Source of the DNA: Phyllobacteriaceae bacterium
GTDB taxonomy: Bacteria > Pseudomonadota > Alphaproteobacteria > Rhizobiales > Rhizobiaceae
Assembly (NCBI GenBank): GCA_002708825.1
Contig: PAPF01000027.1
Span: 31,502-95,501, forward strand
DNA: 64,000 nucleotides
Reading direction: 5' to 3'
Within the stretch, counting starts at the first letter, position 1, and each line of letters starts with the position of its first letter. Shown piece by piece: positions 8,252 to 16,832 of the stretch. The translations under genes and the position numbers were made by a program. The notes beneath the pieces are model-generated. The model searched no databases, had not been told where the DNA came from, and saw only the letters and a program-made list of their open reading frames with translations.

Positions 8252-9565
8252 CTACTCCGCCGCCTGGCGCGCCGCCGGATTGTTGGGATGCGTGGTCCAG
8301 TTCGCATAGTCGCCTTCGACCACCTTGCCCGTGCGCTTGTCCATCTCTCCGGCCTTCAACGGCACCATGGTGATGCAGTTATCCACCGGGCAGACATCGA
8401 CGCACAGGTTGCAGCCCACGCACTCCTCCTCGATCACCTCGAAATGGCGCTCGCCATTGACCAGATGCGTGATCGCCTGGTGCGAGGTATCCTCGCAGGC
8501 GATATGGCAACGGCCGCACTTGATGCAGGCATCCTGGTCGATGCGCGCCTTCGTGGTGTAGTTGAGGTTGAGATACTGCCAGTCGGTGACGTTGCCAACC
8601 GCCCGCCCGATGACGCTGTCGAGATCGGCATGGCCCTTTTCGTCCATCCAGTTCTCCAGCCCGGCGATCATTTCCTGCACGACCTTGAAGCCGTAGGTCA
8701 TCGCCGCCGTGCAGACCTGCACCGTGCCGCAGCCGAGCGCCAGGAATTCCGCCGCATCGCGCCAGGTGGTAACGCCGCCAATGCCCGAGATTGGCAGGCC
8801 GGCGGTCGCCGGATTGCGCGCGATCTCGGCCACCATGTTCAGCGCGATCGGCTTGACCGCCGGCCCGCAATAGCCGCCATGGGTGCCCTTGCCGTCGATG
8901 GTCGGCTCGGGCGCGAAGCTGTCCAGGTCGACCGAGGTGATCGAGTTGATCGTGTTGATCAGGCTCACCGCATCGGCGCCGCCCCGCTTGGCCGCCTCGG
9001 CGGGATAGATGATGTTGGTGATGTTCGGCGTCAGCTTGACGATCACCGGCATGCGCGTGTTCTGCTTGCACCAGCGGGTGACCATCTCGATGTACTCGGG
9101 CACCTGGCCCACCGCCGATCCCATGCCGCGCTCGGCCATGCCGTGCGGGCAGCCGAAGTTCAGCTCGATCCCGTCGGCACCGGTTTCCTCCACCAGCGGC
9201 AGGATCGCCTTCCAGGCGTTTTCCTCGCAGGGAACCATGAGCGACACGATCAGCGCCCGGTCCGGATAGTCGCGCTTGACCGCCTTGATCTCGCGCAGGT
9301 TGACCTCAAGGGGCCTGTCCGTGATCAACTCGATGTTGTTGAGGCCGAGCAGGCGCCGGTCCGCGCCCCAGATCGCGCCGTAGCGCGGTCCGTTGACGTT
9401 GACGACCGGCGGCCCGTCCTCGCCGAGCGTCTTCCAGACGACGCCACCCCAGCCGGCCTCGTAGGCGCGGCGGACATTGTACTCCTTGTCGGTGGGCGGC
9501 GCGGAGGCCAGCCAGAACGGATTGGGCGACTTGATGCCGAGGAAGTTGGAAGCAAGATTGGCCAT
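8252..9565 (-). CDS. preA: NAD-dependent dihydropyrimidine dehydrogenase subunit PreA
   Basis: Catalytic subunit that reduces uracil or thymine to the 5,6-dihydro form with electrons passed from PreT. Residues 1-310 form the FMN-binding dihydroorotate-dehydrogenase-like barrel, with the active-site cysteine region NFGCPHGMAERGMG. Two ferredoxin-type clusters follow: C347/C350/C353/C357 and C382/C385/C388/C392. Length of 437 matches the family, with a C-terminal tail beyond the second cluster. It starts 17 nt after preT with GGGAGGAGAG upstream. PreA and PreT together correspond to the fused eukaryotic dihydropyrimidine dehydrogenase. Reversible chemistry is known for the E. coli enzyme; surrounding degradative genes favour reduction here. 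Confidence 0.96.
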   Translation of the reverse strand: MANLASNFLGIKSPNPFWLASAPPTDKEYNVRRAYEAGWGGVVWKTLGEDGPPVVNVNGPRYGAIWGADRRLLGLNNIELITDRPLEVNLREIKAVKRDYPDRALIVSLMVPCEENAWKAILPLVEETGADGIELNFGCPHGMAERGMGSAVGQVPEYIEMVTRWCKQNTRMPVIVKLTPNITNIIYPAEAAKRGGADAVSLINTINSITSVDLDSFAPEPTIDGKGTHGGYCGPAVKPIALNMVAEIARNPATAGLPISGIGGVTTWRDAAEFLALGCGTVQVCTAAMTYGFKVVQEMIAGLENWMDEKGHADLDSVIGRAVGNVTDWQYLNLNYTTKARIDQDACIKCGRCHIACEDTSHQAITHLVNGERHFEVIEEECVGCNLCVDVCPVDNCITMVPLKAGEMDKRTGKVVEGDYANWTTHPNNPAARQAAE

Positions 9566-9582
9566 GGGTTCTCTCCTCCCGG

Positions 9583-10905
9583 TCAGGCTGTCAGCGCGTT
9601 GTGAATGGATTCGGCTGCGTCACGCCCCTGCGCAACGGCCGTGACGGTGAGATCGTCACCGCTGTTGGTGCAGTCGCCCCCGGCCCAGACCGAGGGCAGC
9701 GACGTGCGCCCTTCTGCATCGACGGCAATCCGCCCGCCTTCCAGCGTGATGGACGGCGAGGAACCGTTGAGGCTCGAAGGCGCGAAGGCCTGCCCGATCG
9801 CCTTGAACACCTGGTCGCAGGCAATGGTCACCGTTTCGCCGGCCCGCTCGAACTCGATCGACGTCACCTTGCCGCCCTCGGCGACGATGCGCTTCGGCTG
9901 CATGTCGAAACGCAGCACGACGCCCTTGGTCTGCGCCAGTTCCTGCTCGAAGGGTGACGCCTTCATCCGCGACTGCGGCCCGCGATAGGCCACCGTCACC
10001 TCGTCGGCACCCAGCGCCTTCGCCTGCACCGCGGCGTCGATGGCCGTCATGCCGCCGCCGATGACCACGACGCGCCGGCCCACCGGAACGCGCCCCAGGT
10101 CTTCGGCCTGCCGCAGTCCGGCAATCCAGTCGACCGCATCGTCGGAGCCTTCGGCATCGGTATCGCCGCTGCCCAGCGCATTCACGCCGGCAAGGCCCAT
10201 GCCGAGGAAGACGGCATCGTAGCGCCCCAGGAGATCGGCAAGATGGACGTCGCGACCAAGCATCTGGCCATGGTGGATCGCGATGCCGCCGATGGCCGTG
10301 ACATAGTCCACCTCGGCCTGGGCGAAGCGGTCGGTCGCCTTGTAGGCGGCGATGCCGTATTCGTTCAACCCGCCGGACTTGTCGCGCGCCTCGATGATAT
10401 CGACCGCGTGGCCCTTTGTCGCCAGGCGATGGGCGCAGGCCAGGCCCGCCGGACCGGCACCGATCACGGCGACCGTCTTGCCCGTCGAAGGCGCACGGCG
10501 GTAGAACTGCTTGCCCTCGCGCATTGCCGTGTCCGTGGCATAGCGCTGGAGTTCACCGATGCGCACCGGCTTGCCCTCGGCCACCTCGCGCACACACACC
10601 TCCTCGCACAGCGTTTCCGTGGGGCAGACACGCGCACACATGCCCCCGAGGATGTTCTGGTCGAAGATCGTCTTGGCCGCCCCCAGCGGATTCCCGGTCT
10701 GGATCTGGCGTATGAACATCGGAATGTCGATCGCCGTCGGGCAGGCGTTCATGCACGGCGCATCGTGGCAGAAGTAGCAGCGGTCCGATTCCACCCGCGC
10801 TTCATGCCCGTCCAGTGGCGGGTGCAGGTCGGAAAAGTTGCGGGCATAGTCCTCGGGCGTCAGCCGTCCAGCGGCAATACCCTCCTTGACGGAGTTTTCA
10901 GCCAT
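9583..10905 (-). CDS. preT: NAD-dependent dihydropyrimidine dehydrogenase subunit PreT
   Basis: Electron-input flavoprotein of 440 residues that takes electrons from NAD(P)H and delivers them to PreA. The N-terminal region holds two cysteine groups for 4Fe-4S clusters (C43/C46/C51/C55 and C90/C94/C100/C104), then an FAD GAGPAG motif at residues 149-154 and a second nucleotide fold VVIGGGMTAIDAAVQ. The layout is that of the glutamate synthase small subunit family. It is the first gene of the preT-preA-EamA operon. A RutR-like operator is 54-69 nt upstream. PreT rather than GltD is chosen because preA follows immediately. Confidence 0.95.
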   Translation of the reverse strand: MAENSVKEGIAAGRLTPEDYARNFSDLHPPLDGHEARVESDRCYFCHDAPCMNACPTAIDIPMFIRQIQTGNPLGAAKTIFDQNILGGMCARVCPTETLCEEVCVREVAEGKPVRIGELQRYATDTAMREGKQFYRRAPSTGKTVAVIGAGPAGLACAHRLATKGHAVDIIEARDKSGGLNEYGIAAYKATDRFAQAEVDYVTAIGGIAIHHGQMLGRDVHLADLLGRYDAVFLGMGLAGVNALGSGDTDAEGSDDAVDWIAGLRQAEDLGRVPVGRRVVVIGGGMTAIDAAVQAKALGADEVTVAYRGPQSRMKASPFEQELAQTKGVVLRFDMQPKRIVAEGGKVTSIEFERAGETVTIACDQVFKAIGQAFAPSSLNGSSPSITLEGGRIAVDAEGRTSLPSVWAGGDCTNSGDDLTVTAVAQGRDAAESIHNALTA

Positions 10906-10958
10906 TTTCAGTTCCCCATTTTCACTTCTTTTGCAGGAAGGCTAGCACAGAAAATTTT

Positions 10959-10974
10959 TTTATCAATCGGTCAA
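10959..10974. promoter_or_regulatory. RutR-like operator upstream of preT
   Basis: TTTATCAATCGGTCAA agrees with the RutR consensus TTGACCANNTGGTCAA at 11 of 14 fixed positions, with a perfect right half GGTCAA. It overlaps a second symmetry: ATCAATCG (10962-10969) and CGATTGAT (10979-10986) form perfect 8-base arms around 9 nt. Either could be the real operator. The surrounding 10906-11144 is AT-rich and holds no gene. Confidence 0.5.
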
Positions 10975-11144
10975 AACACGATTGATGCACTTTCATCGCA
11001 ATGAATCGCGCGGTCCCCGTTCGGGTCGGGATGTTTCGTTTAATGATAATAAATCAATACGTTGAGATGATTTCCGGAATCGGCATCTGGGCGAATTGAA
11101 TCATTGCTTGAAGCACGCAGCGGGCCGCCCGGGCCGCCCCCGGA

Positions 11145-11600
11145 TCAGCCGCCGGGGCGGAAACCGCGGGCGAGCGCCGTCTCGAAATGCGCGGTTGCAA
11201 TGGCATCGATGCGCCGCGCCGCCTTGTCCCGGCCCATGACAGCCTTGAGGCGTGCATTGGCATACTGGATGGCGGCCTGCACGAAGGCACGATCGGCGCT
11301 GTCCGGCACAAGCGCGAGCCAGACCGGCTCCCAGACTTCGTGCGCTTCCCAGAAAAATCCCCGCCGCAACAGGACGAAACCGGCGGCCCAGGCCTCGCTC
11401 TCCCGCCAGTTGGCTGCCGTCACCGCATCGCCGGCACGGGCGGAAATATCGAACACGGCGCCGGTTGAGGGACGCGGCGTCTTGCCGGGGAGGTAGGGCT
11501 GTTCCGGCAGGCGGCTGACCAGAAACGAATCGAGCCGGACAAACCAGTCCGGCCCGATTGCCTGTTCGGCCTCTACGAGCGCCTTTTCCAGCGCGGTCAC
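11145..11600 (-). CDS. DUF309-family protein
   Basis: A 151-residue protein with a GTG start at 11600, two bases after the stop of the benzoate-CoA ligase gene, so translation is probably coupled. The C-terminal half has the DUF309 signature FFWEAHEVWEPVWLAL followed by AFVQAAIQYANARLKAVMG. The N-terminal half (WFVRLDSFLVSRLPEQPYLPGKTPRPS) is less typical. No enzyme activity is established for the family. Its place directly behind the ligase suggests co-expression with benzoate activation, but a functional link is unproven. A longer frame extends upstream through the ligase gene and was not used. Confidence 0.85.
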   Translation of the reverse strand: MTALEKALVEAEQAIGPDWFVRLDSFLVSRLPEQPYLPGKTPRPSTGAVFDISARAGDAVTAANWRESEAWAAGFVLLRRGFFWEAHEVWEPVWLALVPDSADRAFVQAAIQYANARLKAVMGRDKAARRIDAIATAHFETALARGFRPGG

Positions 11601-11602
11601 GG

Positions 11603-13144
11603 TCAGGCGCGCAGCTTGAAACGCTGGATCTTGCCGGTCGCCGTCTTGGGCAGGTCGTCGACGACTTCCACCCAGCGCGGATACTTCCACTTGCCGATCT
11701 TTTCCTTGACATGCTCCTTGAGCGCCTCGCGGAAGGTCTCGTTGTCCTCGCCATCCTCCTTGAGGACGACGAAGGCTTTCGGCTTTTCCAGCCCGTCCTC
11801 GTCGCGCTCGGCCACCACCGCCGCCTCGAGCACGGCCGGATGGGTGACAAGCGCCTGCTCCACCTCGAAGGGTGACAGCCATATGCCCGACACCTTGAAC
11901 ATGTCGTCGGTGCGCCCGCAATAGACCAGCCGCCCGTCGTCGCGCAGTTCGTACTTGTCGCCGGTCCGCGTCCAGTTGCCCTCGAATGTCGACCGGCTCT
12001 TGTCCCGCTGGTTCCAGTAGCCGTCCGCTGCCGATGGCCCCTTGACCAGCAATTCGCCGACGCCGCCGGCCGCGACATCTTGGTTGTTCTCGTCCACCAG
12101 CCGCAATTCGTATCCGGGCACCGCCGTGCCCGACGTGCCGTAGACCACGTCGCCGCGCCGGTTCGACAGGAAGATGTGAAGCATTTCGGTGGACCCGACG
12201 CCGTCGAGGATCGGTGTCCCGGTGATCGCCTCCCAGCGCTTGCCGACCTCTTCCGGCAACGCCTCTCCCGCCGAGATCGAATGGCGCAGCCGGTCGAAAC
12301 CCGCCGGCTTCGTGCCTTTCATCGCCGCGACAAGCGCGGCATAGAGCGTCGGCACGCCGCAGAAGATGGACGGCCGGTGGCGTTCGAAAATGTCCAGCAC
12401 GCTGTCGGGCGTCGGCCGGCCGGCCAGGATCACGGTGGTCGCGCCGACCGACATCGGAAAGGTCATCGCGTTGCCGAGACCATAGGCGAAGAAGAACTTT
12501 GCCGCGGAATAGACGACGTCATCCTCGCGAATGCCGAGAACCTGCGTGCCATAGGTGTCGGCGGTGGCCTTCAGGCTTCCGTGGACATGACGAACGCCCT
12601 TGGGCCTTCCGGTGGAACCCGACGAATAGAGCCAGAAGGCGCATTCATCGGCGCTTGCCTCGATCATCGGCTCGGCTTCGCTGGCCGCCAGTTCGCTGGC
12701 GAAATGCAGGGTGCCGTCGGGGGCGTTGTCGCCGATGAAGACCACCTTCTCGATGAAGGGCTGGTCCTTGATGACCGGCTCCACCACGGGCCACAGCGCT
12801 TGCGAGACGAACAGGATCCGCGCCCGGCTGTCACGCAGGATGGCGTCGTAGACATCGCCACCCAGCAGCGTGTTGATGGCGATCGGGACAACACCGCATT
12901 TCAGCGAGCCCCAGAAGATGATCGGGAATTCGACCACGTCGAGGACGATCATCGCCGCGCGATCCTCGCGGCGGATGCCGTGACGCCGGTAGAACGAGGC
13001 CATCCGGTCGCTTGCCTCGGCGAGACCGCCATAGGTCAGCGTTCGCCCGCCAGGCTGCGATTCCACGAAGGCGGGCTTGTCCGCCCTCGCATCCAGATGC
13101 CTGTCCACGAAAAACCATGCGGCGTTGGCGTTGGCCTCGCTCAT
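11603..13144 (-). CDS. bclA: Benzoate-CoA ligase
   Basis: ANL-superfamily adenylate-forming enzyme of 513 residues that converts benzoate, ATP and CoA to benzoyl-CoA, the entry to the box pathway. The AMP-binding P-loop LYSSGSTGRPKGVRH is in the middle, followed by VGSTEMLHIF, the adenylation aspartate in YELRDDGRLVYCGRTDDM and the C-terminal catalytic lysine in PKTATGKIQRFKLRA. The start at 13144 has GGGAGGGATGG before it; an upstream in-frame start at 13234 is weaker. Four TGCA boxes lie 83-116 nt upstream. The gene is about 9 kb from boxCBA, yet the operator arrays tie them together. 2-aminobenzoate or hydroxybenzoate activation is a less likely alternative. Confidence 0.92.
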   Translation of the reverse strand: MSEANANAAWFFVDRHLDARADKPAFVESQPGGRTLTYGGLAEASDRMASFYRRHGIRREDRAAMIVLDVVEFPIIFWGSLKCGVVPIAINTLLGGDVYDAILRDSRARILFVSQALWPVVEPVIKDQPFIEKVVFIGDNAPDGTLHFASELAASEAEPMIEASADECAFWLYSSGSTGRPKGVRHVHGSLKATADTYGTQVLGIREDDVVYSAAKFFFAYGLGNAMTFPMSVGATTVILAGRPTPDSVLDIFERHRPSIFCGVPTLYAALVAAMKGTKPAGFDRLRHSISAGEALPEEVGKRWEAITGTPILDGVGSTEMLHIFLSNRRGDVVYGTSGTAVPGYELRLVDENNQDVAAGGVGELLVKGPSAADGYWNQRDKSRSTFEGNWTRTGDKYELRDDGRLVYCGRTDDMFKVSGIWLSPFEVEQALVTHPAVLEAAVVAERDEDGLEKPKAFVVLKEDGEDNETFREALKEHVKEKIGKWKYPRWVEVVDDLPKTATGKIQRFKLRA

Positions 13145-13552
13145 CCATCCCTCCCCGGAACCGGAAAGCGCCGAACTTCTGATCCGGCGCCCGATCATTG
13201 TTGATTGCCGCCTTCGCTCCTCCGCGTGCAGCATTGTGCATTATCATGCATATTTCTGCAGGGGTGGGCAAGCCATTCGCGCATTCCTCGGCAATTTTTT
13301 TCCTTTCCGGCCCGGATTGAGGGACCTGCGCTAACGGCAATACGGCGCGAAGATGGATTCGGCTGGTCCGTTTCGCCTTTGAAACAAGGGGTTTTACGCT
13401 TGATCGAGGTCAAGGCGCCAACGAAACGGGATTTGTATTTTCAATATGAGGAATTATGTACGCAACAAGCGCCATGCGCAGGGTTGGTCGGCGGACATGC
13501 TGCGCCGGACTTGCAAAATGGCATCACGCGCGATAGTCTCCGGCTGAACAGG
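13145..13552. other. Divergent intergenic region bclA-irr
   Basis: A 408-nt gap between the ligase gene (minus) and irr (plus). It contains the four-box BoxR-type array at 13227-13260. The irr-proximal part (13330-13552) is AT-richer and should hold the irr promoter. I see no RNA gene or convincing small coding sequence. Confidence 0.6.
13227..13260. promoter_or_regulatory. BoxR-type operator: four TGCA boxes
   Basis: TGCA occurs at 13227, 13237, 13247 and 13257, each separated by exactly six bases (spacers GCATTG, TTATCA, TATTTC on the plus strand). On the ligase strand the spacer TGATAA looks like part of a -10 element, with TTGCCC upstream as a possible -35. The TGCA-N6-TGCA layout is the known BoxR operator of Azoarcus. 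Confidence 0.8.
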
Positions 13553-14053
13553 ATGTGCAAGATAATGCAGGCTATGGACTGGTCATCGAGAAACAAGAGC
13601 CAAAAGGCGCCCGCGGGGGGCCGGCTGTGCTGGGCATCCCGCCTGCGGGACAGGATGCGTGCTTCCGGCCTGCGCCCGACGCGCCAGCGCATGCATCTGG
13701 CAACGCTTCTCTTTACCCGGGGCGACAGGCATGTGACGGCGGAGGAAATCCACGCCGAGGCGCAGCAGGAAAACATCGCCGTCTCGCTCGCAACGGTCTA
13801 CAACACGTTGCACCAGTTCACCGAAGCAGGTCTTCTGCGCGTGCTCGCCATCGAGACGAACAAGACCTACTTCGACACCAACACATCCGATCATCATCAC
13901 TTCTTTGTCGAAGGCCGGGGGCAGGTTCTCGATATTCCGGACCAGGGACCGGACGGAACGCTCAAGGTCGAAAACCTTCCCGAGCCACCGGAAGGCATGG
14001 AAATCGCCCATGTCGACGTGGTGGTGCGCCTGCGGCCCAAGGCGCGGGGCTGA
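13553..14053 (+). CDS. irr: Iron response regulator Irr (Fur family)
   Basis: Transcription regulator of about 166 residues that in rhizobia controls iron and haem genes according to haem status. The DNA-binding part starts with RDRMRASGLRPTRQRMHLATLLF, matching Irr, and the dimerisation part has NKTYFDTNTSDHHHFFVEG with the three-histidine haem/metal motif at H114-H116. The N-terminal GCPW haem regulatory motif of Bradyrhizobium Irr is absent; only a CW pair (C26, W27) remains. The start is uncertain: ATGs at 13553, 13565 and 13574 are all in frame with weak ribosome sites. Its neighbours (bclA, DUF3228) are not obvious iron genes. Confidence 0.9.
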   Translation: MCKIMQAMDWSSRNKSQKAPAGGRLCWASRLRDRMRASGLRPTRQRMHLATLLFTRGDRHVTAEEIHAEAQQENIAVSLATVYNTLHQFTEAGLLRVLAIETNKTYFDTNTSDHHHFFVEGRGQVLDIPDQGPDGTLKVENLPEPPEGMEIAHVDVVVRLRPKARG

Positions 14054-14172
14054 CGCCGGCGCCGGATCGGAACACGGATCTTTTTGCGACCCGCCACTGA
14101 AGCCACAGGCCTGTCCGGCGCGTTTTGGCTGAACCTTCTCGCGGCGGCGCGCGGCATCCCGGGAGATCCTGC

Positions 14173-14751
14173 ATGACAATCGCAATCACCGGTTTCGCCC
14201 TTCGCCAATGGCAGGAGGATGCGGGCGCAAAGCGCATCACGGACCTGCCGCCCGACCGGCTTGTCGCGCTAGCCAATGCGGCCCTGGCGCGGGGTGCGCC
14301 GCTCGTCGATGGCTACGCGCCTTTCTGCAAGCATATCTTCCTGGAAAATCCTTCCCCCACGCGCTGCTCCTTCGCCCCGGTCACCGAAGGCAATCGTCAC
14401 TGCCTCGTGTCCGGCTATAAGGCCCGCCGCGAGGGGGAACTTCCCGTCCTGGAACGCTGGTTCGAAGGTGTCGAGGCGCCCGTTGCCAGATGGCTGGACG
14501 TGATCCTCTATTCCAAGGCACAGCTTGATGCCGAGGCTGCCGAGGGGCCGGAAGACGAGGCCGTGCCGGAATGCGAATGGGGCATTGTCTCGGTGATCGG
14601 CACCCTTGAGCCGACAGAGCCGCCCATGCCGCCGATCACCCAGATGCGCAACAGCCTGGGACGCGCCGAGGGCGGTTCAGGCGTTCCCATCGACCGCGCG
14701 GCCTATGCCCGCGCCGTCGATTTCTGGGAACGCCATGCCTCGATCCGCTGA
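14173..14751 (+). CDS. DUF3228-family protein
   Basis: A 192-residue protein opening MTIAITGFALRQW, with a central segment FCKHIFLENPSPTRCSFAPVTEGNRH and a C-terminal region ending AVDFWERHASIR, which I recognise as the DUF3228 family. The start at 14173 has GGGAG 8 nt upstream; an in-frame start at 14125 lacks a site. The region after LDAEAAEGPEDEAVPECEWG is acidic. It lies 119 nt after irr on the same strand and converges on pbpC. No signal peptide or membrane helix is visible, so it is probably cytoplasmic. Function unknown. Confidence 0.75.
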   Translation: MTIAITGFALRQWQEDAGAKRITDLPPDRLVALANAALARGAPLVDGYAPFCKHIFLENPSPTRCSFAPVTEGNRHCLVSGYKARREGELPVLERWFEGVEAPVARWLDVILYSKAQLDAEAAEGPEDEAVPECEWGIVSVIGTLEPTEPPMPPITQMRNSLGRAEGGSGVPIDRAAYARAVDFWERHASIR

Positions 14752-14762
14752 GCCGGATCCTT

Positions 14763-16832
14763 CTATTGCACGAACAGGTCGACGCTGGCTGCACGTCCGG
14801 CCGCGTCGATCACGGTCAGGCGCTGCTGTCCCTTGCCGTCCGGCTGCCATTGGCGCACCCGCCGCCGCGAGGCGCCATCCAGCGGCGCGCCATTGGCCAG
14901 CCAGCGGAACGGCGCCCGCCCGCCCTGCAACTTGATGATGAGCGGCTGGACCGGCCCGCCACCGGCAAGGTCGACCCGTGCGCCCGAAGGCGGATAGACG
15001 ATGACCGGCGCCGGTTCCGGCGCATCGCGCGTTTCGCCCGGCGCACGCGACACAAAGCGCCTGAGCGCCTGCGGCAACTCGCCATGGGCAAGCAGCACCG
15101 CGCCGCGCGGCTTCGACGGCAGCGGGCGCAATGCGAGACCCGCGCGTGACCAGCCATTGAAAAGAATCGGCGCGGCAGCTTCCGCGCCACTCAGGCCCGG
15201 CACGGCGCCATTGTCGGGCCGCCCCACCCAGACGGCCAGCACGTGGGCGCCGTCGAACCCCACCGCCCAGGCATCGCGATATCCGTAGGAGGTCCCGGTC
15301 TTGTACGCGAGACCAAGCTGTGCCGCGCCCACGGGCGGCGCAATTCCCGACAGGATACCGCCCACCTGCCAGGCCGCCGAAGGCTCCAGGATGCGCGAGC
15401 GCCTCGGTCTCTCCGAGCGATCCAGGATGAACCGTGCGGCGGCGCTCTCTGCCTGGTTGGCAAAGGCGGTATAGGCCTGAGCGAGCCCCGTCAGCGTAAC
15501 GCCCGCGCCGCCCAGTCCGACGGCAAGGCCCGGCGCCCCGCCATCGGGCAGAACGAGCCTGGCGCCCGCCCGTCGTAGCCGGGACGACAATCGCATGGGT
15601 CCGACAGCGTCGAGAAGGCGGACGGCCGGGACATTCAGCGACCATTGCAAGGCCTCGCGCACCGTGACATCGCCCTTGTAGTCCATGTCGAAATTGGCCG
15701 GCCGGTAGCCGCCGAAATCGGCCGGCCGGTCGGAAATGATCGTTTCCGGGGCCGCGATCCCCTGTTCGAACGCCAGCCCGTAGATGAAAGGCTTGAGCGC
15801 CGAGCCGGGCGAACGCGGTACATCGGCCATGTCCACCCAGCCGGACCGGCTTTCATCGAGATGATCCGCCGATCCAACGCGCGCCAGCATCTCGCCCGTC
15901 GCCGCATCGAGCAGCACCATGGCGACCGAAACACCGGCGGGAAGCCGTGCGGCTCCCTCCCGCGCCACGCTTTCCAGCGCGCGCTGGTAGGTCGCGTCCA
16001 GTGTGAGCCGGTGCGGGGCATCCCGCTGGTCCGTCTTTGCCAGAACAGCCATGGACAGGTGCGCGCTCAGCGCGGGCATGGCCTCACGGTCCTGCGGCAC
16101 ATCGAAGCCCGATGCCCGCGCGATTTCCGTTTGCGCAATGAGCCCGGCCCCGGCCATGCGCCACAACACCCTGTCGCGCGCGGCCCTTGCCTGGCGGGGC
16201 GCACGGTCAGGCCTGCGGCTTTCCGGCGATTGCGGGAGTGCCACCAGCAGGGCTGCCTCCGACAGCCTGAGCTTCAACGGCTCCTTGCCGAACCAGGCAA
16301 GGGATGCGGCGCGAATGCCTTCCAGGTTTCCCCCGTAGGGCGCCAGCACCAGGTAGCGCTCCAGGATCTCGCGCTTGGAAAGCCGCCGCTCGATCTGAAC
16401 GGCCCGCGCCATTTGCCGGAGTTTGGCCGTGACAGACCGCTCCGCACGCGGCTCCATGAGCCGGGCAAGCTGCATGGTGATCGTCGATCCCCCGGAGACG
16501 ATCCGCCCGTGGGTCGCAAACTGCCAGGCGGCGCGCATGATGGCCAGCGGGTCGATGCCATTATGGCCGAAGAACCGCTTGTCCTCGTAAGCCACCAGCA
16601 TGGAGACGAATTGCGGGTCGACATCATCCAGCGACACGGGAAAGCGCCAACGCCCCTCCCCTGTCGCCTGCGCGAAAAGCAGCGTCCCGTCCCGGTCGAG
16701 CACCTCCGCCGAAACGGATGGCGGATCCAGCGGCGGCGGAAAGGCCTCGTCCAGGCCCGAAAGCGCGGCCATGGCGAGGCACAGGCCGGCCAGGGCCCCG
16801 GCAACCCATTTGAGGAAGGACAGCGCCTGCAT
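14763..16832 (-). CDS. pbpC: Penicillin-binding protein 1C
   Basis: Bifunctional cell-wall enzyme, 689 residues. After an N-terminal membrane anchor (about residues 9-28) comes the GT51 glycosyltransferase with VAYEDKRFFGHNGIDP and GGSTITMQLARL. The transpeptidase domain follows, with SPGSALKPFIYG (SxxK), QWSLN (SxN) and YKTGTSYGYRDAW (KTG). A C-terminal BiPBP_C-like beta domain (GGRAPFRWLANGAPL) ends the protein. Its start codon overlaps by one base the stop of the alpha-2-macroglobulin gene. That pairing is conserved in many bacteria and is thought to link a periplasmic protease trap to cell-wall repair. Confidence 0.95.
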   Translation of the reverse strand: MQALSFLKWVAGALAGLCLAMAALSGLDEAFPPPLDPPSVSAEVLDRDGTLLFAQATGEGRWRFPVSLDDVDPQFVSMLVAYEDKRFFGHNGIDPLAIMRAAWQFATHGRIVSGGSTITMQLARLMEPRAERSVTAKLRQMARAVQIERRLSKREILERYLVLAPYGGNLEGIRAASLAWFGKEPLKLRLSEAALLVALPQSPESRRPDRAPRQARAARDRVLWRMAGAGLIAQTEIARASGFDVPQDREAMPALSAHLSMAVLAKTDQRDAPHRLTLDATYQRALESVAREGAARLPAGVSVAMVLLDAATGEMLARVGSADHLDESRSGWVDMADVPRSPGSALKPFIYGLAFEQGIAAPETIISDRPADFGGYRPANFDMDYKGDVTVREALQWSLNVPAVRLLDAVGPMRLSSRLRRAGARLVLPDGGAPGLAVGLGGAGVTLTGLAQAYTAFANQAESAAARFILDRSERPRRSRILEPSAAWQVGGILSGIAPPVGAAQLGLAYKTGTSYGYRDAWAVGFDGAHVLAVWVGRPDNGAVPGLSGAEAAAPILFNGWSRAGLALRPLPSKPRGAVLLAHGELPQALRRFVSRAPGETRDAPEPAPVIVYPPSGARVDLAGGGPVQPLIIKLQGGRAPFRWLANGAPLDGASRRRVRQWQPDGKGQQRLTVIDAAGRAASVDLFVQ

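Noticed and set aside
11020..11100. AT-rich stretch as an attachment site or small RNA gene
   Set aside because: No direct repeats, tRNA-like end, integrase or promoter-terminator pair could be seen.
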